64,000 bases of DNA from Erpobdella octoculata (GCA_963978895.1 OZ022238.1:35290270-35354269); one strand, 5' to 3'. Shown: positions 47,557 through 58,863, counted from the first letter of the stretch. A program made the numbers and translations. The notes: generated by a model not told the origin, from the sequence alone.

Positions 47557-49065
47557 TTATTTTTTTCTTCTTATTGTTATATTACCACTATAAAGTAGAA
47601 TAGGCAATTCAACGGGTTTGTCATCTCCCGGCGGGAATTCACATTGGTCCCCTTCAGGATTTCCGCTGAGGTCACTGTTGATGCCATGGGCGCCATCAGT
47701 CACACAATAAACAGAAGGGAGTGGATCAACAGGTTCATTGCTACACATCACAAATTCGTCCTCGTCCGATAATGTTTGATCCGCGATCATGTCAGTACTT
47801 TGTGTACAATCCGTCCCATGTTGACCCGAGATGAGAGAGTTAGTATTCAAAAGAGAATCAGGAATGCATCGTGCTGCAACATCAGACAATGCGAATTTAT
47901 TAGGTTCTTCTGTTGAGGTTTTACTAGATTTATCACTGACATCCTGGGCACAATGAGTCCCACAACAGGTGGAAACAGGAAACTTGTCCCGACACGACAA
48001 ATCCTCATCGACACTGTTCATCAATGTTTCGCTAGAGGTCGTGTCATTATCCCGTGTGTTATTACTTGCAAGACAAGCCGAGATGAGATCTTCACTCCAA
48101 GAAGAAAAACCAGAAACGTCATCATTTAAAGTACTATTCAACTCCAAGGCACTCTTAGCTACCGAATGTGAAGAAAGGATGGGACGAACAGATCCGTCAA
48201 CAACACAAGCCGAAAGTTCTTTGCCATCAGTTACTAAAGTCGAACTGATGTTTACATTTATATCCTGCGAATCATCCATCGCGAAATCAGTGGAAACTGG
48301 AGGGTCGACAAATCTGTCGCCACGACAACGAAAACCACCGACGACCAATGTTGAGACGCCACGAGATGTAGTAGCCATAGCAGAGGGGTATGACTGATAT
48401 TGGAGCAATAGGGTTTTGTCAAAATTATTATATTGCATATTTATAGAGGGTCGTTCTTGAGATATCAGTAAAGCTTCTTTAATTTTTAATCTAACAGGAT
48501 CGGTATCTTGAACAATTATTTCGGTATTTTCATTCAGTGTTTTTTTGTTGGGTTTGTGTCCATGAGCAGTAACAAAATGTGAACAAATACTTCCTCCTTG
48601 GGTATGCATCGTTAGACGCCTTGAGAGGCTAGTACGCGTATGCCCTATGTATGTTTCAGGAGTTGGACACGTAAATTTGTAGACAACATTTGTTTTCTGT
48701 AATTGAATAGTTTTTCTAGAGTTATTAGTAAAAACCAGTTGATGCGTTTTTTTGTTCGAGTAGTAGATGTGAAGCTGCAGGCGTTGTGAGATTGGATTAG
48801 AAACCCGTACGTGGCTATGAATCAAATTCCTGATGGAGTCTTCGTCTCTTCTATAATTATCATGCATCTGTGCACAATAAAATAACGGTATCAGGGACTT
48901 CTGCGGCTGTTTTTTAGAAGTACAATTGTTGTGCTTGCTATCAACAAATTTACGGATAGTATCATCCATCATTGAGTTGGAATAATTATTATTAACCAAC
49001 AGAGTTTTAATTCGTTTGACTTCAGTGTCAAAATCAATCCATGTTTGAGAATATTTAAATGCCAT
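47557..49065 (-). CDS. PLE GIY-YIG endonuclease part with long C-terminal extension
   Basis: A 502-residue frame, the 3' half of a Penelope-type polyprotein that normally carries RT then endonuclease. Residues about 60-100 hold IPLFYCAQMHDNYRRDED. The GIY-YIG core is KTNVVYKFTCPTPETYIGHT then RTSLSRRLTMH, and KIKEALLISQERPSINMQ closes the domain. From about residue 240 to the end there is an unusual, acidic, Ser/Thr/Cys-rich extension with loosely repeated CGTHCAQDVSD, HGTDCTQSTD and DGAHGINSD motifs. The RT frame (49567-49073) is separated by one frameshift near 49070, so the intact ancestor was a single ORF. The annotated start is merely the first Met of the frame. Confidence 0.85.
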   Translation of the reverse strand: MAFKYSQTWIDFDTEVKRIKTLLVNNNYSNSMMDDTIRKFVDSKHNNCTSKKQPQKSLIPLFYCAQMHDNYRRDEDSIRNLIHSHVRVSNPISQRLQLHIYYSNKKTHQLVFTNNSRKTIQLQKTNVVYKFTCPTPETYIGHTRTSLSRRLTMHTQGGSICSHFVTAHGHKPNKKTLNENTEIIVQDTDPVRLKIKEALLISQERPSINMQYNNFDKTLLLQYQSYPSAMATTSRGVSTLVVGGFRCRGDRFVDPPVSTDFAMDDSQDINVNISSTLVTDGKELSACVVDGSVRPILSSHSVAKSALELNSTLNDDVSGFSSWSEDLISACLASNNTRDNDTTSSETLMNSVDEDLSCRDKFPVSTCCGTHCAQDVSDKSSKTSTEEPNKFALSDVAARCIPDSLLNTNSLISGQHGTDCTQSTDMIADQTLSDEDEFVMCSNEPVDPLPSVYCVTDGAHGINSDLSGNPEGDQCEFPPGDDKPVELPILLYSGNITIRRKK

Positions 49066-49072
49066 CTGTGGG

Positions 49073-49640
49073 TTAGGTATATACGGTGGATAGAAATCCC
49101 TTTTCCGTCTGTGTCACAAGTATATCCAAGTATGCTAGTTGTCTTTGAAAGTTGCTAACCTCGGTTATTAATTTCAGAACTGAATATTTTTCAAATTGCA
49201 ATTTTAGGTTTTCCAACTCATCTTTGTCCTGGCATAGTAAAAATATGTCATCAACATATCTAGCATATAGTTTCGGTTTTTTAACTATAGCAAAAACTTT
49301 TCTTTCGACATGGCTCATGTAAAACTCAGCCAAGGTTGAACCAAGGAGTGAGCCCATAGCTACACCATCTATTTGAAGGTAGAGGTCACCATTAGGATGA
49401 AAGAAGGGTGTGTCCGTAGTACAAAGCTGAAGAATTTTCTTCAATATGGTTCTATTAAATTGCGGTGCTGGTAGAAATTCACTTTCAAAAACGTATTGCA
49501 AAATTATGTCAATTGTTTCAGCAACAGGAACATTGGTGAAAAGGCTCTCAACATCAAGTGAAGCCAAGAGCCCTTTGCTATCTTCTGCCGTTCGTAAAAG
49601 TTCGATGAAATCAGTTGTTGACTTGAGAGAGTATTGAGAA
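49073..49640 (-). pseudogene. PLE reverse transcriptase, 5'-truncated and frameshifted
   Basis: Carries ASLDVESLFTNVPVAETIDI, IDGVAMGSLLGSTLAEFYMS and the catalytic YARYVDDIFLL, typical of Penelope RTs. Fingers-domain sequence upstream of 49640 is missing, and the join to the endonuclease frame is broken. Confidence 0.88.
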
Positions 49641-49707
49641 GGTAGTTATGGAGTTATTATACGGTTAATTGTTTTTGCCAGTGAGTATGTGGGTTTAAAT
49701 TTTAAAT

Positions 49708-49751
49708 GGGCTCTGAGGATGACAATGTTAGTCGAAACGGTCCGTTAGCCC
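49708..49751 (+). ncRNA. Hammerhead ribozyme motif 3 (PLE, inverted repeat copy)
   Basis: Stem I GGGCT/AGCCC, core CTGAGGA, T, stem II GAC/GTC with a 7-nt loop, GAAA, stem III CG-GTC-CG, cleavage after GTT. Relative to motif 1, stems I and II show compensating changes. Confidence 0.8.
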
Positions 49752-49879
49752 GAGTTGAATCAAAGAATGTATGTAGTTTGAAAAATTTAGAATGTCTGTC
49801 TAAAAAAAAAATAAACGCAAAATGGTCTATTGGTCTTTAATAGCGCGTGCCTGAAAGAAAGTATTACACCTAAGTACGT

Positions 49880-49994
<115 letters not shown>

Positions 49995-50103
49995 GACAAG
50001 CTCGATTAAAAATGAGTCTCCATTTAGCCGCTATGAGTTTTATAGATACTTTCTCAATATTTCGGAACAACGTTTTTTGTCTATTATTCTAAATAACCAT
50101 AGA

Positions 50104-50421
<318 letters not shown>

Positions 50422-50970
50422 AGCACGCTCCACATCGACAAACTAGATACGACCCGACAACATAACACAGGAAAATCAGATCAAATCGGTCGATGTGAAC
50501 TAGCCACGCACACACCCGACACTACTGGCACGTTGTAATCGCGTGTATTTTACATTTCGACCCAGTTTTTTCCCCAACCAATCACGAGAAAGTATGTCAG
50601 GTGAAAGGTTGAAAATGGCAGCTTCATATGCTTCATCCATAGCCATATCTATGGCCTCATCTATATTATCTATAGTGTTTGTATATCGAAATAATAAATT
50701 ATTAATTTAATTTAAATTATTTTTTCAATTTTTATTTTTATTATTTAACATTTTTTTTAAAGACAAGAAAGTTCTTAACGCTGATTCGTTGGCACTCGGC
50801 AAGCTTGATAAAACTCAGTCTCATGTATTAAACGGAGAAATACATGCGACTGGGTCAAAATCCAGGCGTGCGGAGTCGCAAGGCTATGCCACATCTACAA
50901 ACTCCGATCGCACTGGACGTGCCAGATTTTATCGGGTCGGGTCAACTCAAGTTTTTCGATGTGGAGCGGG
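50422..50970. other. Intergenic, nothing recognised
   Basis: No gene or RNA recognised. A CATATCTATGGCCTCATCTA-type short duplication lies at 50640-50680. Confidence 0.4.
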
Positions 50971-51479
50971 CTTAAGTTGTACGGCGTACAATCCGTCACT
51001 AGCTAATTTAATAGCTTTCGAGATATATATGTTTTTAAGATATATATTATAAGGAAACATAACGTTGATATGTTTTTACGAGCCACATATATCAGAAACT
51101 TGGATGGCGTACAATCCACCACGAAATAACGCAAGATATGAATGTCTCAACTTCAGACTCGAACCCACGACTGTCGGATCGGCAACACCGCCTTGCATCA
51201 TGCCAACTACCTTACCATCTGCGCCACTTCCACCGCCAAAAAACAGTGGTTGTTATGCGCTTTTGTTGGGGTATGTTGAACACAACACTCGACTATGAAT
51301 GGGTACGAATCAATGCTCGATAGTATATAAGTTGTACGGCGTACAATCCGTCACTAGCTAATTTAATAGCTATCGAGATATATATGTTTTTAAGATATAT
51401 ATTATAAGGAAACATAACGTTGATATGTTTTTACGAGCCACATATATCAGAAACTTGGATGGCGTACAATCCATCCACG
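50971..51479. repeat. 150-bp direct repeats flanking SINE copy 2
   Basis: Bases 50975-51120 and 51331-51475 are nearly identical (both start TTGTACGGCGTACAATCCGT and end ATGGCGTACAATCCA) and bracket the SINE at 51139-51329 on the minus strand. The element TACGGCGTA is itself palindromic. Confidence 0.8.
51139..51329 (-). mobile_element. tRNA-derived SINE, copy 2
   Basis: Second copy of the SINE at 50231, with the same A- and B-box-like motifs, between two direct repeats. Confidence 0.65.
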
Positions 51480-51484
51480 CAAAG

Positions 51485-51640
51485 AAACACTTGTCATCGT
51501 CTGCCAGTACAGTACTATGTGAACGTCAGTTCAGTGTGTCCGGTAACATAGTAAACAAAAAACAAGAATCAAACAATCCAACCAATGTGAACAAACTTGT
51601 TTTTTTGAGCAACAGGCTTAAATTAGATTTGCAACTATAA
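51485..51640 (+). pseudogene. hAT transposase C-terminal remnant
   Basis: SSSASTVLCERQFSVSGNIV then NKKQESNNPTNVNKLVFLSN corresponds to the ERxFSxxGNIxxxxR / L-x-N-LxFLxxN dimerisation region of hAT transposases. No other domain is present. Confidence 0.7.
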
Positions 51641-51887
51641 ACTATAAAATATGTAGCTATAAACAATGTTAAAAACTTGAAATAAATGTTATACAAAGTA
51701 CTAAGTTTGCGAAATAAACTGTTTTTTAAAAATATTGCGTTAAAATCACGATTAACTTTCGATTAAAAATATTGCATTTCGCAACGCCGAGAATTTGGCA
51801 AGAAAATTAATTAACGCCAAATGGGCAGTAATATTTAACGGAGCGTGCATTAAAGAATATATATATATATATGCCTTTTATGGTAAT

Positions 51888-52610
51888 CAGATGTCTAATA
51901 ATTATAAAATAGATGAAAAAGTGTTGAAAAACATTGTGTATGATAATATTAAGGTTGTAAATAAAGATAATACACTCAAGTTACACATCTATTATAACAA
52001 TGGAAAAACTCATAATCTTTTAATTAAAAATAGTATAAATAATGTTTCTAGCCCTGTAGCACAAACCAACCTAGTGTACCAATTTTCGTGTCCGTTTCCA
52101 CATGGTCAGGTGGAAAATTACATTGGTCATACTAGAACTACTCTGTCTCGTAGATTGACTATGCATTGTCAAAGTGGTGCCATATACCAACATATGTCAA
52201 CACAACATTCAATCAAACCATCACATAAATTTCTAATTGATAACACCAGTATACTAATGAAAGAAAATCAACCCATTAAGTTAAAATTAAAAGAAGCTTT
52301 AGCTATTAATAAATGTAAGCCTTTAATTAATAAACAATGGTATTCTTTTGATTTAACTCTTAAACTTTTTGGTTCTCTAAATAGTAATAAAACTAATATT
52401 AATAATAATAAATGTTTTAACTCATTTACAACTTTTGTTAAAAATATGCATGTTAATAGTGCCAATGTTTCTTCAGGTATTTCTTCGTTGAATGAATGTT
52501 TTGTACCAGACGTTTGTGTTTCAAAGGTTATAGATAATGTGTGTGATTCTTCTTCCAGTCACGTCCTTGAAGTTGACTGTAATTCCGTTGTTAAAGGCTT
52601 TACTAACTGA
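51888..52610 (+). CDS. PLE GIY-YIG endonuclease fragment
   Basis: An open frame of about 240 residues. MSNNYKIDEKVLKNIVYDNI, then TNLVYQFSCPFPHGQVENYI, GHTRTTLSRRLTMHCQSGAI and KLKEALAINKCKPLINKQW form the endonuclease region. The RT is missing. The C-terminal extension beyond it is short (about 65 residues) compared with the copy at 47557. The frame is open further upstream through (TA)n to 51795, but that part is not real protein. Confidence 0.75.
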   Translation, partial: QMSNNYKIDEKVLKNIVYDNIKVVNKDNTLKLHIYYNNGKTHNLLIKNSINNVSSPVAQTNLVYQFSCPFPHGQVENYIGHTRTTLSRRLTMHCQSGAIYQHMSTQHSIKPSHKFLIDNTSILMKENQPIKLKLKEALAINKCKPLINKQWYSFDLTLKLFGSLNSNKTNINNNKCFNSFTTFVKNMHVNSANVSSGISSLNECFVPDVCVSKVIDNVCDSSSSHVLEVDCNSVVKGFTN

Positions 52611-52785
52611 TCTTAATTATTTAGTTATTACTGTTATTATTATAATTATTTTAATTTAAATATTTTTTATGTTGTTACATTTGTATATAATGAATTTAAA
52701 TTTTATTTAAATTGTATTTTAATTCCTTTCAATTAGTTGTATCTTTTACCATTTAGTCACTGCATTTTATTTTAAAAAGTTAAAC

Positions 52786-52829
52786 GGCTCTGATGATGGC
52801 AAAAAATTGCCGAAATAGATCTATTAGCC
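52786..52829 (+). ncRNA. Hammerhead ribozyme motif 4 (PLE)
   Basis: Stem I GGCT/AGCC, core CTGATGA, T, stem II GGCAA-AAAA-TTGCC, GAAA, stem III TA-GATC-TA, cleavage after ATT. Stem III has changed from CG/CG to TA/TA relative to motifs 1-3, keeping pairing. Confidence 0.78.
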
Positions 52830-52955
52830 TATAAGATTATGGAGTTTGTGTTTGGTAATAAAGTATTTTTAAACCGATTTAGAGTATTGGAAAAAATTAA
52901 AAATAAAATCGATTCAGCCAAGTGCGCCACTTTTTTCAATCGAGTTTGCCTAAAA

Positions 52956-53305
<350 letters not shown>

Positions 53306-53306
53306 T

Positions 53307-53324
53307 TGGTGTCAGAAGTGGGAT
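53307..53324 (+). promoter_or_regulatory. Primer-binding site, tRNA-Leu type
   Basis: TGGTGTCAGAAGTGGGAT lies two bases after the LTR. It is complementary to a tRNA 3' end ...ATCCCACTTCTGACA plus CCA, which I recall as animal tRNA-Leu(CAA). Confidence 0.75.
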
Positions 53325-53330
53325 ACAAGA

Positions 53331-54899
53331 ATGGTTTTGAAATCATTGGATGAGCTTTGGGCGAGTGAAATGAGAGACGAGCTGGAGAAACGTGGCCTGA
53401 GCGATACAGGTAAAAAGGACGAACTTATGGAACGCCTCTTAGCCGCGTTAGTGAATGAGGGCTATGGGCCTGACGACGACGAATATCTATTCAACATTGA
53501 CGAGGAAGCTGTGGTCAAGCGAAGGAAATTAAAAAACAAATTGCTGGAGGAAGAAAGACAACGAGCAAAAGAAAACATGGCAGCACAGAAGAAGACAGGA
53601 GAAGGAATGATTCTTGGCCACGGAAACAAAGTAGGAGCAGCCGGTACAACTGTTGAGAGTTTGGTCGCAGGGTTGGCTGAGGCAGTGGTGGACACGGTTC
53701 TGGACCAGCGGGCTGCTGGTGATGTGGGTTGCTGCGGCGAAACCCAATTTGAACTGGAGTCCACCAGCTGTGTCTCAGAGCATGTGACGGTTGACGGCCG
53801 TACAGACTGCACAAGTCAGGTGGGTCATGATGATGAGCCTGTCAAAGACGGTCATGATAAGGAACCTTGCAAAGATGCTCAAGATGAACCATGCAAAGAT
53901 GGTGACAGTGATACAGTCGGTTTGGACGTCAAAAACCAAACTAAAGAAGATGAGAAGAATGTTGAAAACGAAATGCAAAACGATGAGGATGAAAGTGACG
54001 ATGATTATTATAATAATGGCAATAACAACTATGGCTTTCAGCCATACAGCGACGGTTCTGAAACAGAAGCCTCCATAACAGACGACGGCACCGAATATTC
54101 AGGGTCAGATTTTAGTGAAGAATCTGACTCGGATGAAGCAACCGAGGATTTAGAAACGGACGAAACTCCAATGGAAAAATACGTCAAAGTTAACTTGACA
54201 AAAAAAGAAGACACTGATTTGAGAGACGATGGCGGTAATTTGAAGAAAGATCCGCTGGACGATACGAAAGTTGACACCGACGAAAGAGCCGAGTTGGAAT
54301 GTGAAATGAAAACGTTCGATTGTAGCTTGGAAGAAAACAAACATGACGACGATGAACTTCTCCAAAACAACAATAGCAATGCAGCAAGCAAAAACTCTGG
54401 AAAAGATGAGACAAGAACAGAGAACGGTACCGAGTGTTTTAAATCAGATGAATCCACAGAGGATCCTAGATCAGATAGACTAAGAGTCATTGTAAAATCA
54501 AATAACAGTTTGATGAAGGGATTTATTGGATTTATGGAACGACGTGTTTTCGAAAAACCTTTTGAAGAGTTTCTTGAGAAAGATCTAAAAGATGTGAAGG
54601 AAGAAGAAAAAGCAGACAATTCCGATAAACTGTGCAAAGATGTTCAGGACGAGGCATGCAAAAAAGGCTGTGATGAACCGTGCAGAAATGGCGACGATGA
54701 GCCAAAGAAAGACTCTGTTGATGAGCCAAAGAAAGACTGGAAGAAACTGTGTCAAACGGTCAAGAGACTTGACCATGTTGTTAGCGAATTGCGGTCAAAG
54801 CCACGAGTAAAGATCAAGGTATTTTGGTGTTCGTGGCCGAGTCGCATTTCTCAAAAGCGACTATGCTGTTCGGGACGAACAGAATTAAGAAGGGGGTAA
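53331..54899 (+). CDS. SAP-domain Gag-like protein of the LTR element
   Basis: 522 residues, start 7 nt after the primer-binding site and stop 3 nt before the 3' LTR. Residues about 5-38 form an SAP domain (ELWASEMRDELEKRGLSDTG then KKDELMERLLAAL), a helix-extended-loop-helix DNA-binding fold usually found in nuclear proteins. Then come a basic/coiled stretch (KRRKLKNKLLEEERQRAKEN), a hydrophobic GTTVESLVAGLAEAVVDTVL segment, and long acidic tracts with repeated CKDxxDEPCKDG motifs. No CCHC knuckle, protease or RT is visible. The position argues for a structural (Gag-equivalent) role. The SAP domain may tether it to chromatin, which is inference. The frame is intact. Confidence 0.8.
   Translation: MVLKSLDELWASEMRDELEKRGLSDTGKKDELMERLLAALVNEGYGPDDDEYLFNIDEEAVVKRRKLKNKLLEEERQRAKENMAAQKKTGEGMILGHGNKVGAAGTTVESLVAGLAEAVVDTVLDQRAAGDVGCCGETQFELESTSCVSEHVTVDGRTDCTSQVGHDDEPVKDGHDKEPCKDAQDEPCKDGDSDTVGLDVKNQTKEDEKNVENEMQNDEDESDDDYYNNGNNNYGFQPYSDGSETEASITDDGTEYSGSDFSEESDSDEATEDLETDETPMEKYVKVNLTKKEDTDLRDDGGNLKKDPLDDTKVDTDERAELECEMKTFDCSLEENKHDDDELLQNNNSNAASKNSGKDETRTENGTECFKSDESTEDPRSDRLRVIVKSNNSLMKGFIGFMERRVFEKPFEEFLEKDLKDVKEEEKADNSDKLCKDVQDEACKKGCDEPCRNGDDEPKKDSVDEPKKDWKKLCQTVKRLDHVVSELRSKPRVKIKVFWCSWPSRISQKRLCCSGRTELRRG
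54887..54896 (+). promoter_or_regulatory. Polypurine tract
   Basis: AAGAAGGGGG directly before the ORF stop and the 3' LTR, suited to prime plus-strand DNA. Confidence 0.7.
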
Positions 54900-54902
54900 T
54901 AA

Positions 54903-55360
<458 letters not shown>

Positions 55361-55367
55361 ATATATA

Positions 55368-56877
55368 TCTATATATATAAAAGAACATGTCCTGACTGAC
55401 TGACTGACTGATAATCAACGCCGAGCTCAAACACCTCATCCAAGGAACGTGAAATTTGGAACTTATATTACCTTTATAGCGTAAACATCCGCTAAGAAAG
55501 GATTTTTGAAAATTTTGCTCCTGAGGAGAAAAAACTGGAAAACAAACTTTTTTCTAAAACAATGTATATCTCGAAAACCAAAAATGAGTAGATTTTGAAA
55601 TTTGGTATATAGATTCTTTTTGAAAAATAAAAAGATACGTGTTTCACCATTTTTTGAAAATTCGGTTTCCCGGACTTCAAATGTAGGTTGGAAAATTGGG
55701 TTATTTGGTTTTTAAAGTAGCTTCTACTCAAAAACTGTTAATGCTACAGGAGTAAAAATTAGTATTTAGTTTCTACTCCAAGAATAATGAAATACGTGTT
55801 TTAGCATTTTTTGAAAATTTGGTTTCCAGGACTTCAAATGTGGGGTGGAAAATAGGGCTAATTGTCTTTTATGGTAACTGCTACTCAAAAACAGTAAATA
55901 CCACAGATGTAAAAATTATTATTTAGATTCTTTTCTAAAAATAAAGATATACGTGTTTCACAATTTTTTACAAATTTGGTTTCCCGGACCTCAAATGTGG
56001 GTTGGAAAATTGGGTTATTTGGTTTTTAAAGTAGCTTCTACTCAAAAACTGTTAATGCTACAAAAGTAAAAATTAGTATTTAGTTTCTACTCTAAAAATA
56101 ATGATATACGGGTTTCACAATTTTTTGAAAATTTGGTTTCCAGGACTTCAAATGTGGGGTGGAAAATAGGGTTATTTGGTTTTTAAAGTAACTGCTATAA
56201 AACAACTGTAATTGCCACAGATGTAAAAATTAATACTTAGTATCTACTCAAAAAAAAAATATACGTGTTTCATCATTTTTTGGGTTATTTGGTTTTTAAA
56301 GTAGCTGCTACTCAAAAACTGTTAATGCTACAGAAGTAAAAATTAGTATTTAGTTTCTACTCCAAAAATAATGAAATACGTGTTTTAGCATAACTGCTAC
56401 TCAAAAACTGTAAGTGCTACAGATGTGAAAATTAGTATTTTGAGGTTTTGTGCCGGTTAAAAGTAGATGAGTTCAGTTTATCACCGGACGGACGGGCCAA
56501 GCCGTTATTTTAGGGTCTTCATACGGCCCTGCCCAAACCTTAAATCAAGGTGGGACGGGCCGAGATTTTTAACCAAGTGTATAGACATTTTTGTGATTTT
56601 AGGGTGTTCAGACGGGCCGGGCTAAACCTGAAGTCAAGGTGGGACGGGCCGAAGTTTTTCATCAAGTATATAGAACTTCTAGGCCTGTAAAAACGGGCCG
56701 GGCCCATATTAGACGGGCCGTGCCGGGCCAGGAAGTAAGGTTTTTGAAACGGGCTGGGTCAAGTTGTCGACGGGCCGAGCCGAGACCTAAAAAATTGATC
56801 CGTGCAGTACTCTATTATGTATGCACGGTTCAAATCCTCTAATTTCATGCGAGCGAAGCCGCTACGGGCACTGCTAG
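55368..56877 (+). mobile_element. Helitron family C, complete plus-strand copy
   Basis: 1510 bp, TCTATATATATAAAAGAACA to GCCGCTACGGGCACTGCTAG then T. Short (TGAC)n after the 5' end, repeated ~150-bp blocks, and GGGACGGGCC-rich sequence near the 3' end. One block is deleted near 56390 relative to 29042-30613. Confidence 0.87.
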
Positions 56878-56894
56878 TATATATATATATATAT

Positions 56895-57244
56895 ATTCGG
56901 GGGGTGAGTAATAAAATTCAAAATCGGTAATTGCGTAATAAAATTCTACTTTAGGTTACGTAACAACGTTTGAAAGCTTCAAGCAAGATTTAGCCAAATT
57001 TATTTTATGTTTTATGGACTAAAAGAAGTTATGAAAGAATGAAAAAGAGAAAATGAGCGCCTGCGAGAACGGGAATGAGAGAGCAAGCATGAGCGAGAAC
57101 GGGAGAGCAAGCGGGAACGGGAAAGCGACCAAGAACGGGAAAGCAAACGGGAGCGGGAAAGCAACCGGTGAAAGAAACCTGAGCGAGAGAGACAAACAAT
57201 AGAAAAATTTCTAAAAACCCCGGGCAACGCCGGGCACTCCGCTA

Positions 57245-57245
<1 letters not shown>
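56895..57245 (+). mobile_element. Helitron, minisatellite type, with different 5' region
   Basis: Begins TCGGGGGGTGAGTAATAAAA and ends with CGGGCAACGCCGGGCACTCC then GCTAG and T. The central part (GAAGTTATGAAAGAATG then AAAAGAGAAAATGAGCG) matches the inner half of the cassette family, but the 18-bp array is short. Confidence 0.7.
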
Positions 57246-57296
<51 letters not shown>

Positions 57297-57480
57297 ATAT
57301 TGGGAAACAAACGGAAACGGGAGAGCAAGAGGGAACGAAAGTGCAAACGGGAGAGCAAGCTGGGAAGGAAACGGGAGCAAGAGAGAAGAACGATAAAAAA
57401 ACTTTGAAAAACCCCGGGCATTGTACACTCGACTGCTTTTCGAGATTGATTTTTTTAAACTGTCATAATTTTGTACATTG
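57246..57480. repeat. (TA)n and Helitron-like minisatellite fragment
   Basis: TA run, then GGAAACGGGAGAGCAAG-type units and CCCCGGGCATTGTACACTCG, matching 46314-46550 inverted. Confidence 0.65.
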
Positions 57481-58000
57481 AAATTTAATAAAAAATCTAA
57501 AAAACATTTTTTCTTCCAGTTTGTAAAAAATATACAACTATGCATTATAACGTATTAATGTTTTTTTTTTTTTTTTTAAATAATGACGATATTCGGAGAA
57601 CATTTACTTTGATATCAGAGTTATGTAAGAATTGATAAAATGATGACTATCAGCATAACAAATTTTTAGAACCCCTAATGTCTATTAGAGATTGAACCGA
57701 AACGGTTTTTTCAAGTTTTTGATAAAAACTAAACTGCCTCTGAATCTGAAACTTGACATTTTGAATCGGCCGATGGTTGCAAATGTCCTTCCTGTCAGAA
57801 ATTCATGGCAACGCATATAAAAATAATCAAAAAACTTTTTAAAAACTAGTCTTATTATGCACTAAAAAGTAGAAAATTAAATCGTACGTCAAATTGATCA
57901 TCTCGTTGTTCGCCATGATAAGACTATAGTGCTCGCTAAGTTATACAGATCTGTTCATTAAATTCAAACTGAGCACCCTAGTCTTATTGGTGTCACGACA
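57481..58000. other. Intergenic, nothing recognised
   Basis: A poly-T stretch at 57557-57577. No gene, RNA or shared repeat seen. Confidence 0.5.
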
Positions 58001-58002
58001 AA

Positions 58003-58490
58003 ACATTCACAGACAAAATGTTCAACGACAAAATGTTCCCGACACAACGTTCACGACAAAATGTTCATGACGAAATGAACACCGACAAAACATTTTGTCT
58101 GTGAACATTTTGTGCGTGAACATTTTTCGTGAACGTTTTGTCGTGAACATTTTGTCGTGAACATTTTGCCGTTGAACATTTTGTCGTTGAACATTTTTTT
58201 GTTGAATATTTTGTCTGTGAACGTTTTGTCGGTGTTCATTTTGTCGTGAACATTTTGTCGTGAACGTTGTGTCGTGAACATTTTGTCGTTGAACATTTTG
58301 TCGTTGAACATTTTTTTGTTGAATATTTTGTCTGTGAACGTTTTGTCGGTGTTCATTTTGTCGTGAACATTTTGTCGTGAACGTTGTGTCGTGAACGTTT
58401 TGTCGGGAACATTTTGTCGGTGTTCATTTTGTCGTGAACGTTGTGTCGTGAACGTTTTGTCGGGAACATTTTGTCGTTGAACATTTTGTC
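58003..58490. repeat. Palindrome-bearing minisatellite (GAACATTTTGTCGT type)
   Basis: About 30 short units of the form GAACATTTTGTCGT/GAACGTTTTGTCGT. The first few (58003-58100) are in the opposite orientation (ACGACAAAATGTTC), so the array folds on itself near 58100. A ~115-bp higher-order unit (from GTTGAACATTTTTTTGTTG to GTCGTGAACGTTGTGTCGTG) is repeated. Confidence 0.85.
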
Positions 58491-58491
58491 T

Positions 58492-58762
58492 GCTTCCCGG
58501 TCGCTTTGGCTTTCCCGCTCGCTCTTTTGCCGTTCCCGCTTGCTTTCCCGTTCTCGCGCATTCTTTAGTTCCAGTTTCCACTCGTTCTCCCGCTCCGCTC
58601 ATTTTCTGACCGATTTCAATTTTTTCACAAAAACCTTCCTCCAATGGACTCTCAAGGTTGTGTGAAAATTTCATTACGATCGGATGAATGGTTTAGCAAT
58701 GCATAATTTACATACACCTACACACACAGAGTCATTTTTATTTATAAAGATAAGCAGAAAAC
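58492..58762 (-). mobile_element. Helitron cassette-type fragment
   Basis: Minisatellite-like CGGTCGCTTTGGCTTTCCCG followed by a diverged 5' segment (GACTCTCAAGGTTGTGTGAA, GGATGAATGGTTTAGCAATG). The TC end is degraded near 58762. Confidence 0.65.
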
Positions 58763-58863
58763 CCGACTCGTCTAGCCAATCCTAACGACTGAATTTCAAC
58801 AAGCCGGAAATATAAAGAATCACAGCGTTGTGGCTATCGCGTATTTTTAAATACTTGTCCCTG

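Larger units (their letters stand above)
51780..52955 (+). mobile_element. Penelope-like element, 5'-truncated, with hammerhead
   Basis: Begins with a PLE tail (CGCCAAATGGGCAGTAATAT then TTAAAGAATATATATA), runs directly into a truncated endonuclease ORF, then hammerhead motif 4 and a second tail (TTCAATCGAGTTTGCC then TAAAAGAA) followed by (TA)n. Tail, ORF, tail is the tandem pseudo-LTR arrangement of PLEs. Confidence 0.85.

Noticed and set aside
53462..54637. Minus-strand ORFs opposite the SAP protein (116 and 199 codons)
   Set aside because: Antisense shadows of an acidic, low-complexity coding region; no recognisable domain.
56639..56842. 67-codon ORF in Helitron C 3' region (and 31361-31749, 35034-35231)
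   Set aside because: The GGGCCG-rich end of a non-coding Helitron; not conserved as protein between copies.
58003..58490. CRISPR-like array of short repeats
   Set aside because: No regular unique spacers, orientation changes within the array, and the context is a eukaryotic genome.
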